Shown here: one piece after another, positions 52,227 to 63,269 of the stretch
Layout of the letters: every line of letters begins with the position of its first letter
How positions within the stretch are numbered: position 1 is the first letter of the stretch
NCBI RefSeq assembly: GCF_029227915.1
Contig: NC_079879.1
Location: forward strand, 11,222,001 to 11,286,000
Direction of reading: 5' to 3'
Length of the DNA: 64,000 nt
From: Hydractinia symbiolongicarpus
Taxonomy: Eukaryota; Cnidaria; Hydrozoa; Anthoathecata; Hydractiniidae
Position numbers and translations under genes: made by a program
Notes under the pieces: model-generated
Databases searched by the model: none
What the model saw: only the letters and a program-made list of their open reading frames with translations
What the model was told of the DNA's origin: nothing

Positions 52227-52449
52227 GTGTAAGTTACTTAAGTCGAAAACCAACAGCCGTTGCGTAGCCTCTTTAAACATCTTTCTTTCCTGACGTTGTT
52301 CTTCCTTCTCGATACTTTTGCCACGAAATCGCACTGCACAAAGAGCTTTTCCACGATAATCAGTAGTCAAAAAAGTGTTTCTTCTGTTTGGATCAATATC
52401 GTCAAAAAATTCAATCGGCAATATATTCTCTAAGCCAAACCTAAATCTC
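52227..52449 (-). CDS. Candidate coding exon, unrecognised
   Basis: A 74-codon minus-strand block between a CTGTAG acceptor (52451-52450) and a CAC|GTAAGT donor (52226-52225). It encodes a charged, protein-like sequence with segments FGLENILPIEFFDDIDPNRR, RGKALCAVRFRGKSIEKEE and RKMFKEATQRLLVFD. Phase is 2 in, 0 out. No flanking exon was found, so this may be an isolated exon of a gene or a captured or retroposed fragment. It is antisense to the putative MYCBP extension. Confidence 0.35.
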
Positions 52450-53003
52450 CTACAGCTCCCCACCCACTGTTGTCGTCATGTGGTTAAAGAACACAACAAT
52501 TTGAATAGGGGTCAACTTAGTAGTGAAGGGGTTCCCTCACGGCCTCGCTAAACTGAGTCCTGACATTATGTTAACGTTTTTTTAGTAAATCTGAGCCTAG
52601 TAGGCATCTTAAAAAATCTCAATAGCTATTGATTCACATACATTAATACAAAACAGATGTTCATGATAGCAAAAATATTTTGAGTGGGAAGTATGGCTTG
52701 GTATTCTTGCGTAAGTTGATCTTCTACTTCTGTTGATCTTCTGCTTTACTGTTCAAACAAGTAAAACATTAATCTCAACAGCAACAAAAACCCTAGCTCC
52801 CAATGCAGCTTTTCTACATGAAACCTTAAGCCGCGAATCCTGAACATGGTCAGTTAACAACTTTTCGCGTGTGACGTGATACGGTGGGAAGAAAAAAGCA
52901 TGGTTGATTATAACATTTCGCTGAATTAAAATGTTATTTAAACACATATTTTAGAGAGGGATGGATTGGCTATCCAACGGTAGCTGTATCATTTTTTTTT
53001 CAG

Positions 53004-53045
53004 GATGTAGAAGAAGGTCGGGGTAGTAATACTGTCTCTACCAAG
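53004..53045 (+). CDS. Possible alternative MYCBP exon 6
   Basis: A 14-codon exon between a strong polypyrimidine-CAG acceptor and an AAG|GTTTGC donor. It is in frame with MYCBP if exon 5 uses its internal AAG|GTGTTTG donor, and would encode DVEEGRGSNTVSTK. If not spliced onward it reads VCTE-stop. Inferred from splice signals only. Confidence 0.35.
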
Positions 53046-53343
53046 GTTTGCACCGAATAGACTAAAATTCTAATACAATTTCTTTTATTATAACAACATC
53101 TTATGTTGCTTGTATCGTCAAAGAATTATTGAATTTCCGCGCCTGAAGGCGTAGGAAATTCTTTAAAACCGTCGTTTTTTTCTTTCGGAGCATTTTTTGA
53201 GAAAAAATCGACCCTGGGATTTCACGTTCCTCTGAGAGGAGGATAGATAACTGATTAACTAACTAACCCTGTCCCAAATAGTCAATTGCAACGTCACAGA
53301 TTTAAACTTCATACCCAAGCTCCCTAAGTACTGGGAAGTCATC

Positions 53344-53865
53344 TAAATGACGTTTCAGGCCAAAATTGGTATTTGTTTTTGACAAAATTTGGCACAGTTA
53401 ACAAAAAAAGTATGCTGAACATAATGGTGACATCATAATTTTGATTTTTGTCAACTAAATGTCATTTTAGGCCAAAATTGGTCCAAAAATTAAAACTAAT
53501 TTATTTTCAACAAAATTTGACACAGTTAACAAAAAAAGTATGCTGAACATGATGGTGACATCAAAATTTTGGTTTTTTGCCACACCTTAAATGTCATTTT
53601 AGACCAAAATTGGTCCAAAAATTAAAACTACTTTATTTTCAACAAAATTTGGCACAGTAAACAAATAAAGTATGCTGAAAGTGATGATGATAGAAAAATG
53701 TGATTTTTTGTCACCTAAATGTCATTTCAGGCCAAAATTTGTCCAAAAATTAAAACTACTTTATTTTCGACAAAAATTGGCACAGTTAATAAAAAAAGTA
53801 TGCTGAAAATGGTCACATCAAAATTTTGATTTTTTGTCAACTAAATGCCGTTTAAGACCATAAAC
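53344..53865. repeat. Tandem repeat, 125-130 bp units
   Basis: Four near-complete units and a partial fifth start at about 53344, 53455, 53587, 53714 and 53840. Each carries AAATGTCATTTTAGGCCAAA, GTCCAAAAATTAAAAC, GGCACAGTTAAC and AAAAGTATGCTGAA. Unit 1 lacks part of the middle. Two further units lie at 60.68-60.94 kb. Confidence 0.9.
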
Positions 53866-54742
53866 GTTTCAATCGCAAGACTTTCAACCATAAATGATGG
53901 GCTGTATTTTTTGTTAGCAATTTCTTTTAAAATGTGAGTTTATTATGACACGTTTCGTTTTGTTTGCGTTTGTTGTAAGAAAAAATGTCACTTGTGTGCT
54001 TTATCTTCAGAGCTTCATGCACCAAACCTCTTCGAATGTTTGGCATGATAACACAACAAATTAGCAGGTTGTCATCAAATATTTTGGTAGCGAGCGGAAA
54101 CTCTTAGAGCCCCCGGGGCTTCTTGTTATTTTTTAATTTTACCTTTTAAAATTATAGCAGTACTAATTTTGATTCAGGTTTTTTTTTTTCGCTTTTTGAT
54201 ATGTGGCTAGTGAAAAAGAAGTAGCCCTAATACTGATCTGTCAAGGATATTTTTTCAAAAAGCCATTTCCCTTGCCTGTCCAGTTTTTACCACGTTTGAA
54301 GATAAACGAGCATAAAATTGAATTGGCTATGGATAGTGAAATTATTTTACTTCTTTATATATTTTTTAAAGGTTAGTTGAACCTTTATGACGTTCCTTTG
54401 CTACATACAAATCTCAATGTTAGGTTTTTCGATCCCTTTAGTGAGCTTTTGAGCTACTTCTGTCACGCCAGGACTTATATCAACAATAAAGCTCTGGGGA
54501 CGAGATTGGGGGTGGTAGTTGCCCTCTCTGCGCCAATCTTTTTCCCTACGAGTGAGTGTTCTACGGGTTAATATCCGTATACAGTCCAACATTTTCCGCT
54601 TAACATGTTTGAGTCTTGGTATGTAGGTCTTCGGATTTACTGAAGTACTTTGTGGAGATGACAAAAATACATTGACAAATCGTCATGGTTTGACGGGACA
54701 AGTTCTCTTTATTATTTTATCTGTGTGACATTTTTTTTCTAG

Positions 54743-54980
54743 AGCGTGCCACTTGTAAATGCACATACGAAGGAGAGTGGAGCGACAGGCTGGATAAAAT
54801 TCAACAGTTTTCATGGAACAACCGTTATTGTTAAAAGGTCGGCCGTCATATCACGATGTCGCACAAAAGCGAAAGAGAAATATCGGAAGAAGATTCTGCG
54901 GCAAGAATTTCGCGTAAGAAGCCGAAGTCTAGAAGATTTACATAAGTTTAAAGAACACAATAAGGATAATCCTACTAAAG
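54743..54980 (+). CDS. Candidate exon, basic unrecognised product
   Basis: An open segment from a TTTTTCTAG acceptor to an AAAG|GTGAAG donor (the frame stays open to 55048). It joins in phase with the 53004-53045 exon. The product is Arg/Lys-rich (SRCRTKAKEKYRKKILRQEF, RSRSLEDLHKFKEH). It could be a long-form MYCBP tail or an exon of another gene. No family is recognised. Confidence 0.3.
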
Positions 54981-55856
54981 GTGAAGGTTATAATTGTTTT
55001 CTGTTGCTTAGTTATTACCGTATCACGCATTTTCAACTAAAAAAATAATACCATCCAACCATTCTCCAAATTAACGACTTTTATTTCGTTTACGATAATT
55101 TAGCTTTTATTAGGTATCAAGCAAAGGGTCGTTCATGGAGATCTCACATAAAGGTCGCACATTGCAAGTGCATTATATTCGCGGATGACAAGTCCTAAAG
55201 TATATTTAGCGAAACCTAATTTTCGCGGTTGTTTTTTTTTTTAAATTTTCGCTGACATCTATTTTCGCGGATGCAAAATGGTGAGAAATAAAATGAATTT
55301 TAGCTAACACACAGATTTGTAGAACTTCTTCTAAAGCATGCAAAGTAATGTTTTTAATATAAGAAATTGTCAGACGCGTTGTGATCGTCGATATATAAGT
55401 TCATGTTAGGATTCGGAAATGTGGCTATCACTGCGCCTGTTTTGGCATTTCGGTCATTTTGTGCTGAGCAAAACAGATGCTAACTGGGTTATCATTTATT
55501 TTGACTCGCCCTCTAATAAATAAACAAGCCATAGGGACGAGGTTGATTTGCACTTGAAGAAAAGAAAAACACTTTATTTCATCCAAGATTCACAATGTAA
55601 ATTTGGTGGAAATCGATATTTCAATATAATCCACATCCAACGTAGTTTCAGGCTTAACTGTCGCTTCCTTGTTGCTTGTTGACTGCTTGGGAAGACAGTA
55701 TTCACGTGTTTGCTCGCTCAGTTAGATCAATCAAAATCAAGTTTTTCGTATGAAATTTTATAACTTTTTAGCAAGAACATTTCACTTCGGGCCGGACTGT
55801 TCCTTGCCAGTTACTTCGTTTTTTAAATCCTCGTGTTACTTAAAATGTGACTTATA

Positions 55857-55943
55857 CATTCTTTGTCCCCAGGGTTTGTTGCCTCATGCGAACACCATTA
55901 TGGCCGTGATGTCAAAAGGCAATAACCCCTGGGGACAAGGTTG
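55857..55943. mobile_element. Palindromic CCTCGTCCCCAGG element
   Basis: The arms are TTTGTCCCCAGGGTTTGTTG and the complementary AATAACCCCTGGGGACAAGG. The flanking 9-mers TGACTTATA and TTACTTATA match at 8 of 9. Confidence 0.75.
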
Positions 55944-56249
55944 TTACTTATAAAGAATACATGTGCTAAAAGTATCATCTGGAAGCGAATTATTGTCGCC
56001 AATTTGAAATCATGTTTTATTTCTTGCGAAAAAGAAGAGAAAAAGTACTTTTTTTCGTCACCCACACGCGTATCAGACAGTTATAAAAAAATTGATAAGG
56101 GTGAGGTTGGACAGTTTGAGCCTTGACTATTGGTGTAATCTTTAGGACACTTTGAGAATCTAGGAGAAGCCATTTAAAAGATTGAAACTATGAAAAAGGG
56201 GCGCGAGAAATAGTCCTGGGGATGAGGTTGGTCATAACTTTAATTATGA

Positions 56250-56279
56250 TTATTTATTTATTTATTTATTTATTTATTC
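56250..56279. repeat. (TTTA)n microsatellite
   Basis: About seven TTTA/ATTT units. Confidence 0.9.
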
Positions 56280-56594
56280 AAAATAACCGTTTTAGATTCC
56301 ATGGAGTTGTATTCCTGTAAATGGGATCCCAGTGCATAAAAATTATCCACTGGAGTTACGGAAACCACTAAAGCACAATAACCGCATAAATGAAGAACTC
56401 CTCAATCACCAGTTCTATATATCTCTTTTTCTGTACTCTTGAGTCCTGTACCCAAGCTAAGCGATAAGAAAAAGTTGAAAATTGCTTTATAGTCTCCAGC
56501 TTGACTTAGGACTACAATTCGCTGTTGTTTGAACTCTGGTTGGTCACAAGTGTCAAGGCAAAACAAAAAGGATTCATTATATATCCTATTTGTA

Positions 56595-56675
56595 CAGCCT
56601 CATCCTCAGACTTTTTTATATTTGTACGAAACCTACACAAATGCAAAAAACTCCCAAGGCCTGGGGACGAGGTTA
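56595..56675. mobile_element. Palindromic CCTCGTCCCCAGG element
   Basis: It begins CAGCCTCATCCTCAGAC and ends GCCTGGGGACGAGGTTA. The flanking 9-mers match at only 6 of 9, so this is probably an older copy. Confidence 0.5.
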
Positions 56676-56699
56676 TTATTTTTCCAAATTAAGCGCAGG

Positions 56700-58780
56700 A
56701 AGAATTTTGGCGAAACTACCGACTTTGGTGTGAAATCGCTATATTAAATTCACAAACAAAAATAAAGAACTTTTGAGACTAAATTATAAGTACTAACAAA
56801 ATAAGCACATCTAACCGGAAAATTATAAAGAGTTACAAGAAGCTCCGCTTAAACATTTAGCTACGATTGGTCGATGCAGGAGGTCTGATCTCTCCAGTTC
56901 TTCCTAAATGCTTGTAATGTGCACAACTTGTATCAAGCTAGGGAGAATAAAGGATGAAGCTTAAGAATTGTCTTTCTCTATTTAAAAAAAAAAATATGAG
57001 GTAAAAAGGTTTGATTCGATTTCGAAATCATCTATTATGTGTGAATTCTTGATCTATTGAACAAGCATATTTCGCATTTTTTACGGATGGTTGCTTTGTT
57101 TCCTAACAAACCTAATCATGCGTTAACTCGTTTTAAATACCTTCTGTATTTTTTACAGATGTTTTTTTCGTTGTTTTATCATTATGTTTCACCAAAAAAG
57201 GTTCAGATTATCTTCAAAATAATAATGTCAAAACTCTGAAAAGAAAACAGAAAAATTCTGTTTTATTCACTTTCCTTGTCTTTTCGTAGATAATCATTGA
57301 TTTTGCGTTTCCAAGAAAGATGCAATGACTCTCGAAATAGCATAAAAATTGACTAATTAAAATCCGTTAAATGTTTTTTCAGTAAATAATGAGAATTTGA
57401 CAATATTGTAAGCAAATTTTCGAAAAACGCCAATTCAAGTACATGTCAGCATCTCTTGATTTGGATTTTCAAAGTTATTGTTAGTCTTTTTAAAAATACG
57501 ATGAACATTGAAAATATTAACAAAATATAAAATCGCTCAAAATATCTCGTTTATCGAGTAGCGGAACATAAAATAATTATAACGGTTTAATAATAAATTT
57601 TAAAAGTTGAATATTTTTTTGCTGGTACTATTGTGAACCATCAAATGAGTTTTCATATGAAACCAATGAATAAAACTTCAAGTTTTCGGTGGCGAGATAG
57701 ATAGCTACCCGCATTCATAAGCAGCGTATGAAAAATTCAAATCTTGGGACCTGTTAACCAGCAATGCCCCTACCCTGAGTGAAAAAAAAAATTCAAACGT
57801 TGTAAAAGCTCGGCAAGAGTAAGGAACGGGCTGAGAAAATTTTAAAATGAAGCCTAAAAAAATACTAAATTATGTTGTGGCGAAAACAAATCGTCGAGAT
57901 GACATTTGGCCATTATATGACGTAGTAGATTCGACATTAAGTCATCCGTCATAGAAAAAAATACTTCGAAACGGAATAACTGCTCTTACGAACAGATTTC
58001 AAGTTGAAATAATTCAAAGGAAAATAAATCAGCAAATCAACATGTGAAAAACAGAGAAATGACTGCGTTTTTTAACTTGGTAAGTTGTTTTGTAAAGTTT
58101 AAGTTCGAATATAAAGTATATTTAAAAAAAAATCGAATGAAATCACTCATGCGGAACGCGATAATAAGAATACATATCGATTCAAAGTCGAACAAAGAAA
58201 GGCATTCGAACGCATTTTGAGAAATATAAGATTTTGTTCAGGTAGGGTATATTTTTATGTATCATTAATAATTTTGTAAACATCGATACAAACGGGAGAG
58301 TTGTGAGTATATCTTCCTTTAAACGAAAATTTGACAATTTTTTTTTTAAAATAGAAATTTGTTACACACAAGCAATAAAAAATATCGATCGAACAGTACA
58401 TTTGTTTGGATTCAATAAAAAGCCCGAGCAGTTGAAATCACTGGCGGAAAATAAAAACACATGGAAAATTTATTAAAAGTAGGAAACAGGAAAGAACAAC
58501 TTATTTTAAAAAGTGTTATCATAAGCTAAAAACAAAATAAAAAGCCTCGTTGCAGCAAGCCGACGTCGAAGTTTATTATTTTATGGTCCCATCGGACTGA
58601 CAAAAATACAATGTGATAACTTTGTTTCCATTTATTTATTTTAACACCTCGTAAAATAATGATACACCAGTCTTTAACTCTATTAAAAGCACGTGCACAA
58701 GATTGTTTTCATAACGAATTTATTTTGTTTCATCTTGTTTCGAAGCGAAACATCGTTTTCGTGTTACTACAGCACTTTGT
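56700..58780. other. AT-rich stretch without supported genes
   Basis: No exon with splice support was found. The right end would be the 3' side of the minus-strand gene that ends at 58791. Confidence 0.4.
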
Positions 58781-58790
58781 TTGCGTCTTA

Positions 58791-61236
58791 TTATTTATAT
58801 GGAGGCAAAACTTTAGAAGTCATGGGACTGAGGTTGCACTTTTCGATTTCAAATAACGTAAACACCAACCTTGAATTTGATATTCTGCGTAGAACTTTCT
58901 GTTTTTTACTACAGCCTATATGAAAAATTCAGCTGTTTATTTATTCGCAGGGCCTGGGACAGAAGCATTTTGAAACCTCCGTCAGCTGAAAATATTAATC
59001 AGTGAAAAATATTCGTCAATTAAAATCGTTCATCAGTTCTGATTAAGGGGTTTGCGGCCTGAGTTAGTCACATGGGATGAAATTTGGAATAGGGTTTTTC
59101 TATTTTTACGAAAAATCCGTGAAAGTTCTAAGCGAAACCTTAAAGAGCGTTAAGGGAAAAAAATGAAAAAGTCGTATTTAGTCAGTTAGAAAGAAGAAAC
59201 ATTTATAAGGACCAACACGAGGCATAGAATTTATTATTTTTAAACGCTAAATCGTAAATACCGATTAAATTTAAAAACAAATTTTTTGTATAGAACAGGG
59301 ATCGGACTACATACACGCGATTTTGCTGCTCTGCCCAAATGGTGGAATACTTTTTCAACTTAGTGAATTTCTCAGTTGAGTGGTGTCCTTTGGGCTGCAT
59401 TCGCGATGAGACCTCGACTGAGTAGGTGCTATAACCTGCGCGGAGAAGTGGGACATAGTCAATCTGTGCATGACAATCTTCCGAAACAACCTAGTCTATT
59501 CCTCTGTGTGTTTGTTTTATTTCCATTACGTGTGAAATTCTAAATGTAACTCGGGAGATTTATATATGAAAGTTATCGTATCCATTTAGAAAGATAAGTT
59601 TAAAAACTTTAATTCATTTGAAATGAATAAGGTGAATAAATAAATAACGACCAAGTGAATATCCTAATGAAGTGAATATCCTAATGAATTGAATGTTTGA
59701 ATTTATTGTCATTTCGTAAGAACATTCGTTTCATAAGACGAATTCCCGATGTTAACGTCAACGCTGTAAGTTTTGCATACTTTTTACTTTTTCATACCTG
59801 TAATGCGAGCTAAAAATCACAATTTTATCAGATTTAGCATCGTGTGCTAGCAGGAATAGGCCAAACAACATTAGAAGGGCAAAAGATTGACCCAACGTGC
59901 GTATGACATGTAGGAATGTGAAAGATAAGTCTACAAAAACTAACCATACAGTTTGCAAGCGAGATTTGCTGTCTTTAGAATAAATGTTTCTTTTATAAAC
60001 TCCTACCTTTAAATGCCCTTTAACAAAGAGCTTTGTCGGGCCAGACGGATTTTAAAGCTGAAAAACCATGAAAGTTCTAAGCGAATCCTTGGCCACACCA
60101 TGACTTGGTAAAGGGGTAGCATGAGCTTTTTATTTGCATGGATTTAAAGAGGGTGAAGAGAAAAAACTGGCACAATTTTTTTTGAAAATAAAAAGGCATA
60201 TTTAGTTAGAGAAAAGAAACATATTTATAAGGAGCAACAGGAGACATATAATTTATTATTTTGAACTGCTAAATTGGGAATACCAATTAAATTTAAAAAC
60301 AGACTTTGCAAGTTCGCAGGGTATTTTCAAAAATGGTTTAGAACGCTGCATAAATTTTTAGAAAAACTCCTTCACATCCTTGCTAAGCCAAAAAGAATGT
60401 TTCTTTTATAAAAACATAGAGTGGAGTTCTAATTTTTGATTTGCACAACTAGCATCTTTAAACCTTGCTACATACATTTTCTTTTGAAACAATTTTAAAA
60501 AACAACAAGGCTTAAAATGGCAGGAAAATAAGAACAGATTAAGAATAATTACAACCCTGTCAATACATATTTAGCTATTTATATTCATGTTTCCTGATTG
60601 GTTTCCAGGATCTCACTTACTGACCGAGGCTTGTTTCCCTTTCCAACAAAGCTCTTGATTTCTTTGTCACCTCTACACTACTGTTTAGATCAAAATTGGT
60701 CCAAAAATTAAAAAGCCTTCGTTTTCGACAAGAATTGACACACCTAACAATAAAAAGTATGCTGAAAATAATGGTTACGTCAAAATCCTTTTTTTTATCT
60801 TGATCTGTTTTAGGCCAAAATTAGTCTCATTAAATTGCTTCGTTTGAGAAAAATTTTGGCACAGTAAAAAAAGAAACCATGCAACACATGATAATGAAAA
60901 TTGTCCGTGTCACGCAAAATATACCATTTAAGGACAAATGGGTTGATATTTGGTCTGCAAAATATCAAAAGGTCACCTGATCAGGCGGAAAATCATATAA
61001 ATACTTAATCTTTTGATGCATAGAAAGTAAAAAATACAAAACAAATTCACTTTTATACCTGTGTTGTGGTGCTAAATAGTGTGGAACCAGAAAATAGCTA
61101 CTCAGGGTTTTGTAAAAATCTTGAATAGCTGCGTTTAACGTCAGAATGTAACTTCTTCGCTCTCTAGGGATGACTGAAGCACATTTGATGTAGAGATACT
61201 CCTGTGTGCGGCCCACATAGTTGGCACTGCTCTGTT
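58791..61236 (-). CDS. Unrecognised multi-exon gene, C-terminal exons
   Basis: Three minus-strand exons join in phase: 61236-61059 (phase 1 in, 2 out), 59968-59798 (2 in, 2 out) and 58908-58791 (2 in, stop TAA). All have GT-AG boundaries with good polypyrimidine acceptors. Together they encode about 155 residues. The first exon is mixed (TQEYLYIKCASVIPRERRSY, then FYKTLSSYFLVPHYLAP). The second carries two hydrophobic stretches consistent with membrane helices (VWLVFVDLSFTFLHVI and SFALLMLFGLFLLA), and the last is basic (KKQKVLRRISNSR). The 5' part is missing. A candidate first exon is at 63188-63063, but its phase 0 donor does not fit the phase 1 acceptor, so at least one exon is unidentified. 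Confidence 0.45.
59105..60312. repeat. Dispersed direct duplication (two copies about 1 kb apart)
   Basis: About 190 bp at 59105-59295 and about 250 bp at 60060-60312 share TGAAAGTTCTAAGCGAA, AGAAACAT(A)TTTATAAGGA, AATTTATTATTTT and AATTAAATTTAAAAACA in order. The second copy has an extra insert of about 60-70 bp. It lies across intron sequence of the minus-strand gene. Confidence 0.75.
60680..60945. repeat. Two further units of the 125-130 bp tandem repeat
   Basis: Units starting near 60683 and 60808 carry the same landmarks as the array at 53.3 kb (CAAAATTGGTCCAAAAATTA, AAAAAGTATGCTGAAAAT, TTTTAGGCCAAAATTAG). They are more diverged than the units of the first array. Confidence 0.8.
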
Positions 61237-62288
61237 CTATTAAAAAATTATAATAAAATTACACAGATTTTGTTTTAAGAACGCGACTCTGAACTTCGAG
61301 GAGCCTATATTTATAATCAGTTAAGATAACTGCTTCTTAATACACCGCTCTTTTCTAAATAAGAATCAGTAAAATCTGACCTGGATGTTCTTATTTTCCC
61401 AGCCTTTTCCCGCCTGATTTGTTCTTATTTTGTTTTTATGAAAAACACAATTCAGAACTTAATTTAACGTTTCAAGCCTTATAGGCAGGGCCGTGGTTTT
61501 CACCCAAATTTAGGTGCGATGGGGATGGCCAAAAAAAATTGAGATATATAAACCTATAAGGCTGTCCTATTACGCTGTTCCTATTTTGTTCTTTATTTTT
61601 TTGCAAAATCTGAGACTGGTGTTTCTACAAAATTGTTTTTTGTGGTGGGCGGTTGAAGCACAGGCTGTTCTTAACTTGTTCTTCCTAAAGAATAATGTGT
61701 TTTACATAATGTTTTCGTCGAAAGACTTAGGGAGGGACTTACAGGAAAAAACAATGTAACTATTTAAAGAGAGTTTGTTAATCACCCCTCCCCCTCCTTC
61801 GCGGGCTCTATTGCATAATACTGATCGCCATTAAAATCTTTTTGAAGAAAAAAACAACCAAAACAAAAGGAAGGAGAAAATTAAAAATAATTTCTAAATT
61901 TCAGGTGGTAAATCCTTGATATTGTAGGTCGTGTGTTGTGGTTTTTGTTCTTGTTATAGTATGACAATAGCAACACATCATATTGACGTCAATGAGAAAA
62001 ATCCCTTTATACTCGCGAAATCAAATTTGGCCAGGTTTTTATTTTCAATTATGAAACTATTTATTATTATTATTATTATTTATTTTCGACAACTAAAAAT
62101 TGGTCCAATAAACAAGAAAAAATCGCTAAATGAATACGCTTGTTCTTAACATGTTTCTCTTAACTCAGGCTAGACCCCTTATCTTGCAAATTCCTATATT
62201 CTCCCTATTTTCCTATTTTCTTAACTTATTTGATTAAAAGCCAAAAATTGTCAAAACCTTGTTTCTTTTACTGTCCCACACATTGTAG

Positions 62289-62415
62289 GTTTGTATTGAT
62301 GTCTGTCCCTCATGTTATGACAAGCCAAGGAAAGTGTGAAAATGTCTTGAAAATTTCTCGCGTCAATGCACCACGCGATGGAAGGCATGAGTTTAGTGGC
62401 CAGCCGTCGTTTTGA
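62289..62415 (+). CDS. Candidate terminal exon, weak
   Basis: After a CATTGTAG acceptor a 42-codon frame runs to a TGA with a protein-like sequence (MTSQGKCENVLKISRVNAPRD). The opposite strand is also open here and looks equally protein-like, so strand and reality are uncertain. Confidence 0.15.
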
Positions 62416-62680
62416 TAGCAGGGTACGAATCACTGGTACCGTTGCGGGTGTTTGTTACACCACGTGGTTATGTAGACGCTTCAAAGACTTCATTTAAAAA
62501 TTTTGCGTTGATTGCTTTTGACATGAAAGAAAAAAAATTGTAAAGAGAAATCATATCACGCAATTAAAATCGTGTTAATTGGTCTCAAATCATTCAAAAT
62601 AGCTTTTAGAAAAAGGTTGCTATATTTTATTCTTCTTAAGAGCCCAGGTTGAATCGAATTCTCACGATGTATTGTTTTGT

Positions 62681-62771
62681 CAACCTCGTTCCCAGCGCCT
62701 GTTGTCTCTTTTCAATACCCGGACGCGTTTCGGTGTCAGAAGAGATACAAGATGCCCTGGGGACGAGGTTG
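62681..62771. mobile_element. Palindromic CCTCGTCCCCAGG element
   Basis: It begins CAACCTCGTTCCCAGCGCC and ends GCCCTGGGGACGAGGTTG. The interior also folds (TGTCTCTTTTC against GAAGAGATACA). The flanking 9-mers share the first six bases (TTGTTT). Confidence 0.65.
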
Positions 62772-63062
62772 TTGTTTATACATTGTTTATTTCTCACTTG
62801 TGGCGGTATCGGCGTAGCGTATGTGTGTGTATTTGCACCAAAGTTTACCTGAATAAACATTGCTTTTAAATTTATCAGACAAAAAAAAGTCTTTATTTTT
62901 TATAACTCGCTAATCGGTATTTCGATATTTTTAAAGTTTCCACGAAATGAAAATAAATTTATTTGTAAATTTTTATCTTAAATTAATATGCTTTAAAAAT
63001 AATTGTAATATACTAAAAGGTAACATAAAAACCAGATATCGATGAAAAGCGCATGCTCAGAC

Positions 63063-63188
63063 CTGCGAAAAGAAAACAATGTGGTTTATGGAAAATAGTT
63101 TTTTTACCAAGGCGTGCAACCCGTTCCGATCATCAACAACCTGCATGTTTGCACGCGTTGTTAAAAAAGGTGTGATAACAGAACTCAT
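63063..63188 (-). CDS. Candidate first coding exon
   Basis: A 42-codon minus-strand frame from an ATG at 63188 to a strong TCGCAG|GTCTGA donor, containing SVITPFLTTRANMQVVDDRN and LHALVKKLFSINHIVFFSQ. An upstream in-frame ATG at 63245 would add 19 residues. It could be the 5' exon of the gene whose C-terminal exons lie at 58.8-61.2 kb. The product is not recognised. Confidence 0.3.
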
Positions 63189-63269
63189 TGTTGTACGGAA
63201 AAAAATTAAAACTTTTTTTAATATTTTGCATACTTCCACAAACAAAGAGAGGAACGAAAAGTGAAATAA

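Noticed and set aside
54401-54664. 87-codon minus-strand ORF
   Set aside because: It partly overlaps an arm of the palindromic repeat family and has no splice or family support.
62251-62433. Minus-strand exon with CHNMRDRHQYK
   Set aside because: It is protein-like, but its phases do not fit the neighbouring minus-strand exons, and the opposite strand is equally open.
62636-62869. Overlapping ORFs on both strands
   Set aside because: They are generated by the palindromic element at 62681-62771.
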